64,000 bases of DNA from positions 1 to 64,000 of the forward strand of contig NZ_JNYZ01000030.1 of assembly GCF_000717335.1 (NCBI RefSeq). The letters run 5' to 3'. How positions within the stretch are numbered: position 1 is the first letter of the stretch; each line of letters starts with the position of its first letter. The notes beneath the pieces are model-generated. The model was not told the DNA's origin and did no database searches. It was given only the letters and a program-made list of their open reading frames with translations. This document shows positions 46,829 to 54,338 of the stretch, in pieces. The translations under genes and the position numbers were made by a program. Origin of the DNA: Amycolatopsis jejuensis. Lineage in GTDB: Bacteria > Actinomycetota > Actinomycetes > Mycobacteriales > Pseudonocardiaceae.

Positions 46829-47512
46829 TCAGAAAAGTTCGAACCCCAGCGCTCGCGCGGCTTCCGCCGGGGTCGGTTGCGACCATCGGCGCGCGACGGC
46901 CTCGTGCGTGGACAGCGAGCGCAACTCGGCCCGGTCGAGGTACAGGATTCCGTGCAGATGGTCCGTCTCGTGCTGGACGATTCGCGCCGGCCATCCCGAC
47001 AGCTCCTCGTCCACCTCCGCACCCGTTTCGTCGTGCGCGCGCAGCCGGACCCGCAGCGCTCGCGACACCACTGCCTGCCAGCCCTGCACGCTGAGGCAAC
47101 CCTCGAAGAACGCAGCGCGCTCCTCGCCAACCCGCGTGTACGACGGGTTCACGAGCACGCGAAACGGCAACGGCGCGATCCCTCGAGTGGCGAGCGTGGC
47201 TTCCGGGACACCGGGCCGCTCACGCGCGCCGTCCTCGACCACCGCGATCCGCACCGGCAGGCCGATCTGCGGCGCGGCGAGCCCGACGCCCGACGCGGCT
47301 CGCATGGTCGCCTTCATACCCTCGACCAGCCCGCTCAGCGCCGTGTCGCTCAGCTCGCTGTCGTATGGTCGCGCGGCGGTACGCAGTACCGGATCCCCGG
47401 CTTGCACGATCGGCCACGGCAATGGCGTGGCGAGCAGTTCGTCGACCTGTTCGGCGAGCACCGGCAGTCCCCTCTCCAACCCGGGGCCACCCAGCCGATG
47501 CCCCGCCCGCAT
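46829..47512 (-). CDS. def: peptide deformylase
   Basis: A 227-residue metallohydrolase that removes the formyl group from nascent proteins. All three motifs are present: GVGLAAPQIG, EGCLSVQGW and QHETDHLHG. An N-terminal extension of about 35 residues and a C-terminal tail fit the longer actinobacterial paralogues. ATG 47512 is favoured; a start at 47557 would leave only 10 bases to the divergent gene. It is probably an accessory deformylase, since it is not next to fmt. Confidence 0.93.
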   Translation of the reverse strand: MRAGHRLGGPGLERGLPVLAEQVDELLATPLPWPIVQAGDPVLRTAARPYDSELSDTALSGLVEGMKATMRAASGVGLAAPQIGLPVRIAVVEDGARERPGVPEATLATRGIAPLPFRVLVNPSYTRVGEERAAFFEGCLSVQGWQAVVSRALRVRLRAHDETGAEVDEELSGWPARIVQHETDHLHGILYLDRAELRSLSTHEAVARRWSQPTPAEAARALGFELF

Positions 47513-47567
47513 GATCGCACCCGCGCAGACCACGACACCCGGCCGGGGATCAGGCAAGCTGGCAGCC

Positions 47568-48764
47568 GTGGCCTACGACGTGAACGCAATCCGCAAGCAT
47601 TTTCCCGCTCTCGAGGGCGGCGCCGCCCACTTCGACGGACCCGGTGGTACCCAGGTACCGGACGCGGTCGCCGAAGCAGTGTCCTCGACACTGTGCGCCG
47701 CAATCGCCAACCGCGGCACCGTCACAGCGGCCGAACGCCGCGCGGACGGCGTAGTGCGCGAAGCGCGGCAAGCCGCCGCCGACCTGCTCGGTGCTCGTCC
47801 TGAGGGCGTCGTATTCGGGCGCAGCATGACGCAGCTGACGTACGACTTTTCGCGCGCGCTCGCGAAGGACTGGCGCGAGGGTGACGAGGTCGTGGTCACT
47901 CGTCTCGACCATGACGCCAACATCCGTCCCTGGATGCAGGCTGCCGAGTCCAGGGGCGTGACCGTGCGCTGGGCGGACTTCGACCCAGCGACAGGCGAAC
48001 TGTCGACGTCCTCGATCTCTTCGCTGCTCACTGACCGGACGCGGCTGGTGGCAGTCACGGCTGCCGCGAACCTGCTCGGTACGCGTCCCGACATCCCCGC
48101 GATCACCGCAGCGGTCCGCGAAGCAGGTGCGCTCAGCTACGTCGACGGCGTGCACCTCACGCCGCACACGCCGGTCGACGTCGTGGCTCTCGGTGCCGAT
48201 TTCTACGCCTGCTCGCCGTACAAGTTCCTCGGTCCGCACCACGGTCTCCTGGTAGCAGCGCCTGAGCTCCTGGAGACACTGCGTCCGGACAAGCTGTTGC
48301 CGTCGAGCAACGCCGTACCTGAGCGCTTCGAACTGGGCACGCTGCCGTACGAGCTCCTCGCCGGGACTACCGCTGCTGTTGACTTCCTCGCCGACCTCGT
48401 GCCAGGTGAAGGCGACCGTCGCGAACGCCTGCGTACGTCGCTCGAAGCGCTGGAGGCGCACGAAGACGCGCTGCTGCAGCGTATGGACAACGGGCTCGCC
48501 CAGCTGTCGCGCGTAGTGCGTTACGGCTCGCCGACGCGCCGTCGTACACCGACTGTGCTCTTTTCTGTCACCGACAGCACGCCGCAAGCCGTGTACGAGC
48601 ACCTCGCGACGCGTGGGGTCAACGCCCCCGCGTCGACGTTCTACGCCATCGAATGCTCACGGCATCTCGGCCTGGGCGACACAGGTGCCGTACGCGCAGG
48701 CATTGCGCCGTACACGACCGCAGCGGAGGTCGACTTACTGCTGAACGCCGTCGCGGAGCTGTGA
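47568..48764 (+). CDS. cysteine desulfurase-like class V aminotransferase
   Basis: A 398-residue PLP enzyme of the TIGR01976 type: FDGPGGTQVPDAVAEAVSSTL at the start, PEGVVFGRSMTQLTYDFSRALAKDW, SYVDGVHLTPHTPVDVVALGADFYACSPYKFLGPHHGLL with the PLP lysine, and the C-terminal FYAIECSRHLGLGDTGAVRAGIAPYTTAAEVDLLL. It is not near suf/isc genes, so true desulfurase activity is uncertain. GTG start at 47568. Its stop overlaps the next ATG by one base. Confidence 0.9.
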   Translation: MAYDVNAIRKHFPALEGGAAHFDGPGGTQVPDAVAEAVSSTLCAAIANRGTVTAAERRADGVVREARQAAADLLGARPEGVVFGRSMTQLTYDFSRALAKDWREGDEVVVTRLDHDANIRPWMQAAESRGVTVRWADFDPATGELSTSSISSLLTDRTRLVAVTAAANLLGTRPDIPAITAAVREAGALSYVDGVHLTPHTPVDVVALGADFYACSPYKFLGPHHGLLVAAPELLETLRPDKLLPSSNAVPERFELGTLPYELLAGTTAAVDFLADLVPGEGDRRERLRTSLEALEAHEDALLQRMDNGLAQLSRVVRYGSPTRRRTPTVLFSVTDSTPQAVYEHLATRGVNAPASTFYAIECSRHLGLGDTGAVRAGIAPYTTAAEVDLLLNAVAEL

Positions 48765-49492
48765 TGAGCATCGAGACGACGGTCGACGGGCAAGTCACCA
48801 CCATCACGATCAACCGGCCCGAGAAGCGGAACGCCCTCACGAAGGCGATGTACACGGCCCTGGCAAAGGGCTTCGATGCCGTACGAACACCTGTCGTCGT
48901 GCTGACCGGCGCTGGCGGCACATTCACCGCAGGCAACGACCTCGGCGACTTCCTTGCGCACGAAGCCGGTGACCCGACGAAGACCCCCGTACGCGCCTTT
49001 CAGGAAGCACTGCTCGCGACGGAGGCCGTAGTCGTCGCGTCGGTCGACGGTCCGGCTGTCGGCATCGGCGCGACGTTGCTGTTGCACTGCGACCTCGTCT
49101 ACGTCACAGAGCGCAGCTACCTCCAGTACCCGTTCGCGCGGCTGGGACTGGTGCCGGAATTCGGCAGCAGCTACGCCCTGCCACGCCGTGTGGGACCACA
49201 GCGTGCGGCAGAGCTACTCCTGTTCGGCGAGCGGCTACCTGCGCGCGAAGCAGCGCAGCTCGGGTTGGTCAACGAAGTGCTGTCAGACACCGCAGCGCTC
49301 AGCAAGCGGGTGTCGGAACGCACAGCGACGCTCGCCGAACGGTCAGTGCGCGCCCTAAAGTCAACACGCGCACTGCTGCGCGACCGCACGGATACGAGCG
49401 TCGAAGCGCGAATGGACACGGAAACGGCGTACTTCGCCGAACTGCTGCACGACCCCGACACTGTCGCATCCTTACGCGCGAAGCTCGGCTAG
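48764..49492 (+). CDS. enoyl-CoA hydratase/isomerase family protein
   Basis: A 242-residue crotonase-fold protein: TTITINRPEKRNALTKAMY, VVVLTGAGGTFTAGNDLGDFL (oxyanion loop), SVDGPAVGIGATLLLHCDLVYVTERSYLQYPFARLGLVPEFGSSYALPRRVG and AAQLGLVNEVL. The glutamate in LVPEFGS is the usual hydratase/isomerase residue. It is translationally coupled to the upstream PLP enzyme; a shared pathway is possible but not obvious. Confidence 0.92.
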   Translation: MSIETTVDGQVTTITINRPEKRNALTKAMYTALAKGFDAVRTPVVVLTGAGGTFTAGNDLGDFLAHEAGDPTKTPVRAFQEALLATEAVVVASVDGPAVGIGATLLLHCDLVYVTERSYLQYPFARLGLVPEFGSSYALPRRVGPQRAAELLLFGERLPAREAAQLGLVNEVLSDTAALSKRVSERTATLAERSVRALKSTRALLRDRTDTSVEARMDTETAYFAELLHDPDTVASLRAKLG

Positions 49493-50085
49493 CGACGACG
49501 CCGCTTCTCGACTGCAGCATCGAGAAGCGGACCTAGCTCGACCACCACCGTGTCGAGTGGTGAGATGTCCCGCTGCGCACGCGCCAGCACAACAGCGCCT
49601 TCCAGAGTGCTGATCATCAACACTGCCAGCGAAGCAGCGCGCGGCGCCGAGACGCCCATCTGCTCGAGCGCGGACACGATGGGCCTCCGCCATTGCGCGA
49701 AGGCGTCGTTCGCGCGTTCCCGCAACGGTTCGCTCGCCGCAGCCGTGTCGGTGACCGTCGCAACTAGCGGACAGCCACCGTCGTAGCCGATCTCGAGGAA
49801 CTCTCGCCGCCACTGTTCGATAATTGCCGCGAAGAGCGCCGACGGCCTCGGGTCAGCGAGGGAATCGAGCGCACGTGTTACGCGGCGCGCGGCGTAACGG
49901 CCCGCCCAGTCGACCGCTTCGGAGAACAGCTGCTCCTTACCCCCGGGGAAGTAGTGCTGAAGCGAACCCCGCGGGGCCTCGGCATGCGCCACCACTTCGC
50001 GCAGTCCGGTGCCGCTCAAGCCTTGCGTACGCAGCAGTTGCGCAGCGCTGTACACCATCCGGTCGCGCGCCGGCCGTTGCGTCAT
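49489..50085 (-). CDS. TetR-family regulator (LmrA/YxaF-like)
   Basis: A 198-residue TetR protein: HTH in MVYSAAQLLRTQGLSGTGLREVVAHAEAPRGSLQHYFPGGKEQLFSEAVDWAG, followed by RRVTRALDSLADPRPSALFAAIIEQWRREFLEIGYDGGCPLVATV, the C-terminal domain typical of LmrA/YxaF-like regulators. GGAGGAGG precedes the ATG with good spacing. The last 4 bases overlap the opposing hydratase gene. It probably controls itself, the GNAT gene, or both. Confidence 0.92.
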   Translation of the reverse strand: MTQRPARDRMVYSAAQLLRTQGLSGTGLREVVAHAEAPRGSLQHYFPGGKEQLFSEAVDWAGRYAARRVTRALDSLADPRPSALFAAIIEQWRREFLEIGYDGGCPLVATVTDTAAASEPLRERANDAFAQWRRPIVSALEQMGVSAPRAASLAVLMISTLEGAVVLARAQRDISPLDTVVVELGPLLDAAVEKRRRR

Positions 50086-50536
50086 GGAGCACCTCCTCCG
50101 TCACCGTGAGTTCGAACTCGTTCTCGCCGGCGAAGGCCGGTGCGAAGCCGAACCCACACGCACGCAGCAATCCTTCCGCAGCGACGTTGCCCTGCTGCAC
50201 GGTGGCGTGCAGCGTCCAGCCGCGCCACTGTGCACCCTCGGTGACCAGCGCGACCAGACCGCGGCCGATCCCGCGCCGCTGCCACCCATCGGCGACGAGC
50301 AGGCCAAGCTCGGCACGGCGCTCGCCGTCCGGGACCGCGTTCAGCAGGCCCGCCGGGGTGCCCGCCACCTCGGCGACAAGCGCGGTGCCGGCAAGGAGGA
50401 ACCGCTCGTACCGGGCCAGGACCGACCCGGGTTCGAGCGTGCGGGGCAGGGTGAACCGGCGGCGCAGCGACTCCGGGGAACACGCGTGCACGAGGTCGGC
50501 GACGGAACCGGCGGTGGCCGGACGAACGCTCGTCAT
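49937..50536 (-). CDS. GNAT-family acetyltransferase overlapping tetR out of frame
   Basis: A frame of 199 residues. The GNAT core is convincing up to about residue 150 (SLRRRFTLPRTLEPGSVLARYERFLLAGTALVAEVAGTPAGLLNAVPDGERRAELGLLVADGWQRRGIGRGLVALVTEGAQWRGWTLHATVQQGNVAAEGLLRACGFGF). The rest (from about 50085) runs 149 bases into tetR in another frame and is Arg/Ala/Gly-rich, so the stop may be displaced by a frameshift or the overlap may be real. ATG 50536 lies inside an operator and shortly after a -10-like TATGAC; an alternative ATG is 50548. Confidence 0.75.
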   Translation of the reverse strand: MTSVRPATAGSVADLVHACSPESLRRRFTLPRTLEPGSVLARYERFLLAGTALVAEVAGTPAGLLNAVPDGERRAELGLLVADGWQRRGIGRGLVALVTEGAQWRGWTLHATVQQGNVAAEGLLRACGFGFAPAFAGENEFELTVTEEVLHDATAGARPDGVQRCATAAYARLERHRTARSGGACRGPAGFASALLPRG

Positions 50537-50590
50537 GACAGTCGTCATAACGTCAGAGTGACACGTGACAGCCGCTATGACAAGCGTCAT
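50535..50590. promoter_or_regulatory. paired ATGAC-N4-GTCAT palindromes
   Basis: ATGAC-AGTC-GTCAT (50535-50548) and ATGAC-AAGC-GTCAT (50577-50590) are identical in their arms and 42 bases apart, with a further TGACA-rich stretch between. They lie over the start of the GNAT-tetR operon and are candidate TetR operators. Confidence 0.65.
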
Positions 50591-50851
50591 GGAAAATGTC
50601 ACGCTGCCGACACGGCTCGTGCCGCCCGCAACCCCCGGACCCGGCGACCAGCCACCGGTTTCGGGTAAGGCAAATTCACGTTTCGTATCCGCAGTACCCC
50701 ATCGGCGGTAATTCCACCGATTAATCGGGCGATGACCACGATGCGTGTCCGGCGAGCCTCTTCGGGTGAAAACGGTTCCCGATACCTTCCGCGGACGTGA
50801 TTTTTCCCTATCTTTGTCTTCGACGTTCCGGTAGGCGAAAGGGACACGGTC

Positions 50852-51274
50852 ATGACCCAGTCACTCGAGGTCCCGACCAAGGAATTCTGTCTCGACTGGA
50901 CGATGGACGGCACCGAAGGCGGCCGGGTCCACTTCACGCTGTCCGGTCAGGTGAGCCTGCTCGACGACAAGCGGTTCTACAAGGTCGACGGCGTCTTGTA
51001 CATCGCCGACGGCAGCGCGTACTGCCGGGAGATCGGGAACCCGCGGCTGCACGTCCGGCGCAACGGTGTCGAGGTGACCGGGCGGCAATGGGGCTGGGAA
51101 CCGGTCAGCTCCCGCAAGAGCGCGAACCGGCTGTGCACCATGGACGGCTATTTCGTGCGCACCGGTTACTGGGCGCCCGCCGATCGCTCCATCCAGCTCG
51201 GAATCGTCGCCGAACAGGGGATCACGCGGCGCCGTTCACACAGTGCGACCGCGACCATCCGATTGGTCGAATGA
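50852..51274 (+). CDS. hypothetical protein, unknown fold
   Basis: A 140-residue soluble protein not recognised. It has no signal peptide or membrane segment and is predicted mostly beta (VHFTLSGQVSLLDDKRFYKVDGVLYIADGSAYCREIGNPRLHVRRNGVEVTGRQWGWEPV). It has three cysteines and a tryptophan-rich centre. GAAAGGGACACG precedes ATG 50852. The codon use is normal for the window. It is preceded by a relatively AT-rich 250-base promoter region. Confidence 0.75.
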   Translation: MTQSLEVPTKEFCLDWTMDGTEGGRVHFTLSGQVSLLDDKRFYKVDGVLYIADGSAYCREIGNPRLHVRRNGVEVTGRQWGWEPVSSRKSANRLCTMDGYFVRTGYWAPADRSIQLGIVAEQGITRRRSHSATATIRLVE

Positions 51275-51641
51275 CCATTTCCCGAACGACGGGAAAATCC
51301 GGTTATTTGTTCGGAAATACGCGCTGGAAACGCCTGCCGTAAAAGGTTCCAGGACCAGGGCGCGGGGAAACACTGGATCAACATTCCGTGTCCGGCCGGG
51401 GAATCGCATTTCACCCAGTGAAACACACAGGCGGAGACGGTCCATGCATTGTTGGTACCGCCCCGCAATCACGGCTGCGCCGTATTGCCCGGATTGGCCT
51501 GGACCACCTCCGGTCGATGTCACCCACACGTGTGGTCGACCGGGCGGGAAGTAAGGAGAAACACACCGAATCCCCAGGAAAAACGTGAAAAACGTTGTCC
51601 GGGACACAGCGCTCGCGCGCGCAGCGGAGGACCATGGAGGT
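51275..51641. other. 370-base intergenic stretch with hairpin and palindrome
   Basis: No gene. It contains the hairpin at 51278-51296 and CCACACGTGTGG (51524-51535), a perfect 12-bp palindrome flanked by GGTCGA (51512) and TCGACC (51536), about 105 bases before the next gene; a candidate operator. Confidence 0.45.
51278..51296 (+). terminator. hairpin after the hypothetical gene
   Basis: TTTCCCG-AACGA-CGGGAAA, 7-bp stem, 3 bases after the stop; short and without a T-run. Confidence 0.45.
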
Positions 51642-52265
51642 ATGCGGAACAACTCTCGGGCAGGCAGACCACCACATCTCTGTAAACGATTGCTCCGGCG
51701 GCTCGGGGCAGCGCGCAATCCGCTCGTCCGCCGGTCGGACCGGGTCGAGGGCTTGCTCGCCGGAATTGCCGTGCTGATTGCTTTGCTGGCGGTTCCGTTC
51801 GCGATGGCGATCGGCAGCGCGGACATCGCGGCCGAAACCGCCGCATCGGACGCGCAGCTGCAGTCGCGGCACCAGGTCACCGCCACCGTGCTCACCACGG
51901 CCGCGCAACCGGTGGCCTCGGTCGGCGACACCGCGCCGATCGCCAACAACGCACGCGTGAACGCAGTCTGGCAGCCGATGAACGGCGCGACGCGCACCGG
52001 GATGATCACGGTCCCGAACGGCTCGGCGACCGAAGGCACCACCACGCCGATCTGGCTCGACCAGGCAGGCAAGCAGACCACCGCCCCGCTGACCCACGCG
52101 GACGCGGTCACGAACGGAATCCTGGTCGGCGCGTTCACGTGGCTGTGCGTGGTCGCCGTGCTGGCAGGCGCGTTCTGGGTGGCGCGCCGGGTGCTGGACC
52201 ATCGGCGGGCAGCCCGCTGGGCGGACGAATGGGCGCAGTTCGCCGGTCCGGAAGCCGTTCGCTGA
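51642..52265 (+). CDS. Rv1733c-like membrane protein
   Basis: A 207-residue protein with two transmembrane segments, residues about 39-58 (GLLAGIAVLIALLAVPFAMAIG) and 160-182 (GILVGAFTWLCVVAVLAGAFWVA), flanking an extracytoplasmic domain (HQVTATVLTTAAQPV...VNAVWQPMNGATRTGMITVPNGSATEGTTTPIWLDQAGKQT). This layout and the N-terminal NPLVRRSDRVEG are typical of mycobacterial Rv1733c (a DosR-regulon antigen of unknown function) and its actinomycete relatives. The start ATG 51642 has GGAGGA upstream. Confidence 0.9.
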   Translation: MRNNSRAGRPPHLCKRLLRRLGAARNPLVRRSDRVEGLLAGIAVLIALLAVPFAMAIGSADIAAETAASDAQLQSRHQVTATVLTTAAQPVASVGDTAPIANNARVNAVWQPMNGATRTGMITVPNGSATEGTTTPIWLDQAGKQTTAPLTHADAVTNGILVGAFTWLCVVAVLAGAFWVARRVLDHRRAARWADEWAQFAGPEAVR

Positions 52266-53187
52266 GGTAGGCGGGCTTTTCAGGGGGACGTTCGCGCGGT
52301 TGCCCGCGCTCGGGGCCTCGGCTTCTCGCGGAGGGTTGAGTTGCCGGGGGTTAGGCGGGGTGGGGTCGTTCGCCGGGGGCGGGCTGGGGTTTCCGTGCCG
52401 TGCATCGGCGCACGGGCGGTCGGCAGAACGCATCCGGTGTCCGGGACGCTCGTCGGCGGACAAGCCATTCGTGGGGTGCACGGGCAGTCGGTGCAGTTCG
52501 CGGGCGCGCGGACGGTTAAAGCAGCTCGCTAGGGCACGGGCAGCGGATGCAGCCCGCCGACGCCCGAACGGACGGGGTCGGCCGGAGCAGCGCGGGTGGT
52601 CTGCGCAGCTCACCGACGGGCTCGGAGTGGCTCCCGACCGGCGACCGCGAGGGCAGTCCGTGCCACTCACCAACGCGCTGGCAACTGCACACAACCCGCT
52701 GCCGCGCGGGCGGTCTGCGCAGCTCACCCACAGGCTCGAAGTTGGTCCCGGCCCGCGACCGCGAGGGCAGTCCGTGCCACTCACCAACGCGCTGGCACTG
52801 CACACAACCCGCAGCCAAGCGGATGGTCCACGGCTCACCAACGCCCTGGCAACTGCGCACAACCCGCAACGGCGCGAATGTGTCCGCACAGCTCACCGAC
52901 ACGCACGCACGCCGCACAAAGCGCCAACTCGACCCCGCCCCACCCAGCCGCGACGAACCACCACCGGTGACCCATCAGCAACCCCCATTGACCCAGAGAA
53001 ACCGCTATTCGCCGGCCCGGAGGCAGCCGTCGTCCCCCTGCTGCCTCCGGGCCCGGCTGCGGCGGACCGGCGGGGCGACACCCCCAGCGTCGCCCCGGGC
53101 GGTGCTACGCCTGCTGCATTGTCCGGGTCGGGCGAGTTAGCCACCAGCTAACCGGCCCGGGCACAGTCTTGTGGAGCGGCCGGGCGA
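52266..53187. repeat. 0.9-kb gene-free island with 114-base direct repeat
   Basis: No protein-like frame. The start (to about 52560) is G-rich on the + strand, the rest C-rich. A 114-base unit beginning GGTCTGCGCAGCTCACC starts at 52598 and again at 52712, both carrying GACCGCGAGGGCAGTCCGTG and CACTCACCAACGCGCTGGCA; a shorter third copy follows at about 52825-52870. Confidence 0.75.
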
Positions 53188-53239
53188 TTGTCAACTCTCC
53201 GCTAATCTGAGATAGTTGCGTTAGCTGAGAGCAATTAGT
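53188..53239 (+). promoter_or_regulatory. promoter and repeats upstream of the XRE-ImmA operon
   Basis: TTGTCA (53188-53193), 17-base spacer, GATAGT (53211-53216). Around the -10 are two CTGAGA repeats (53207 and 53225) and CTAAT...ATTAG arms (53203-53207 and 53234-53238). This AT-rich patch is distinctive in the GC-rich surroundings and is the likely autoregulatory site of the XRE protein. Confidence 0.55.
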
Positions 53240-53262
53240 GAACAGGGGAGGGGCGGAGCAGC

Positions 53263-53712
53263 ATGTCCGAAGACACCGAGGCCGCAGATGCCCGGCCCAC
53301 CCTGGCCGCCAGACTCGACGACCTCTTCCGCACCGTGCGTCCGCAGGGGCGGCATTGGACGAACGCCGAGGTTGCGGCCGAGTTGAAGCGGGTGTCTCCG
53401 GAGCTGAAGGTCGGCGGGGTGTACCTCTCGCAGCTGCGCACCGGCAAGCGCACCAACCCGTCGCAGGAACTCCTCGCCGCGCTGGCGAAGTTCTTCGGGG
53501 TCTCGGTCGCCTACTTCTTCGACGACGAGGTCGCCGGGTCCGTGTTGTCCGAGCTGGCCGCCGTGGAGGCGATGCGGCAGGCCGGGGTGCGCGCGGTCGC
53601 GATGCGTGCCGCCGGGATGCGCGAGGAGAACCTGCAGGCCATCACCACGATCATGGACCAGTACCGCAAGATGCAGGGCCTTCCGCCGGTCACCGACGAA
53701 GCGGCCCAGTGA
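53263..53712 (+). CDS. XRE-family regulator, EspR-like
   Basis: A 149-residue DNA-binding protein: N-terminal HTH (TLAARLDDLFRTVRPQGRHWTNAEVAAELKRVSPELKVGGVYLSQLRTGKRTNPSQELLAALAKFFGVSVAYFFDDE) and a C-terminal helical dimerisation part (VEAMRQAGVRAVAMRAAGMREENLQAITTIMDQYRKMQGL). The pattern YLSQLRxGxRTNPS...LAxFFxVxxAYFxDDE is that of mycobacterial EspR. The following gene is an ImmA/IrrE protease and overlaps it by 4 bases (GTGA). Such pairs behave as a repressor plus the protease that removes it. ATG 53263 has GGAGGGGCGGAG upstream. Confidence 0.92.
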   Translation: MSEDTEAADARPTLAARLDDLFRTVRPQGRHWTNAEVAAELKRVSPELKVGGVYLSQLRTGKRTNPSQELLAALAKFFGVSVAYFFDDEVAGSVLSELAAVEAMRQAGVRAVAMRAAGMREENLQAITTIMDQYRKMQGLPPVTDEAAQ

Positions 53713-54251
53713 GCGGCACCCCGCCCGAAGCCCCGCAGCGGCGCGAGCAGCTGCGGCGGATGCGCGACGAGGGGGCCCGCCGGATCGCCGACCTCGGCCT
53801 CCCCGCGAAGTACGACCTGGCCACACTGTGCGAGCGCCTCGGCGAGATCCGCGAACGGCCGATCACCCTCGTCCCGCTGCCCATGCCGGCGTCGCACCCG
53901 TGCGGCATGTGGGTGGCCGCACGGGGCGAAGACCTGATCTTCTTCGACGCCAACACCACCGGGGCGCACCAGGAGCACATCATCTTGCACGAGCTCGGTC
54001 ACATCATCTGCTGTCATCGCGGCTCGGGCGTCCTGGACGACGAGAGCGCCCGCTCGCTCTTCCCCAACCTCGACCCGGACATCGTCCGCGACATGCTGAT
54101 GCGTGCCACCTACGACGACGTCCAGGAACAGGAAGCGGAAATCATCGCCTTCCTGCTGTCGGAACGCATGGGCACCCCGGCCGAGCCGATCGCCGACAAG
54201 CCCGCCGCCGGGGAGAAGCCCCTCGACCGGATCGAGCGCACCCTCCTCTGA
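53709..54251 (+). CDS. ImmA/IrrE-family metallopeptidase
   Basis: A 180-residue zinc peptidase (DUF955): YDLATLCERLGEIRERPITLVPLPMPASHPCGMWVAARGEDLIFFDANTTGAHQEHIILHELGHIICCH carries the HExxH-type motif HELGH, with the downstream acidic helix QEQEAEIIAFLLSERMG. By analogy with ImmA and IrrE it may cleave or inactivate the XRE repressor encoded just upstream in response to a signal. GTG start, coupled to the XRE gene. It converges on the ketosynthase-oxoamine synthase gene, 87 bases away. Confidence 0.92.
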   Translation: MSGTPPEAPQRREQLRRMRDEGARRIADLGLPAKYDLATLCERLGEIRERPITLVPLPMPASHPCGMWVAARGEDLIFFDANTTGAHQEHIILHELGHIICCHRGSGVLDDESARSLFPNLDPDIVRDMLMRATYDDVQEQEAEIIAFLLSERMGTPAEPIADKPAAGEKPLDRIERTLL

Positions 54252-54338
54252 CCGAGCCGGTTGAGGCCTGGCGTACTTGCAGCCGCTCCCGCGCCGGGCA
54301 CGTCGAGCTGAGGACTCGGTGACGATCCCCGCCGTCCG

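Noticed and set aside
46521..48764. 747-residue frame as a fusion upstream of the cysteine-desulfurase-like protein
   Set aside because: The first 350 residues are antisense to the PEP mutase-like and deformylase genes; homology begins at GTG 47568.
47568..49492. An iron-sulfur (suf/isc) operon
   Set aside because: The PLP protein is only desulfurase-like and is coupled to a crotonase-fold gene; no scaffold or Suf genes are present.
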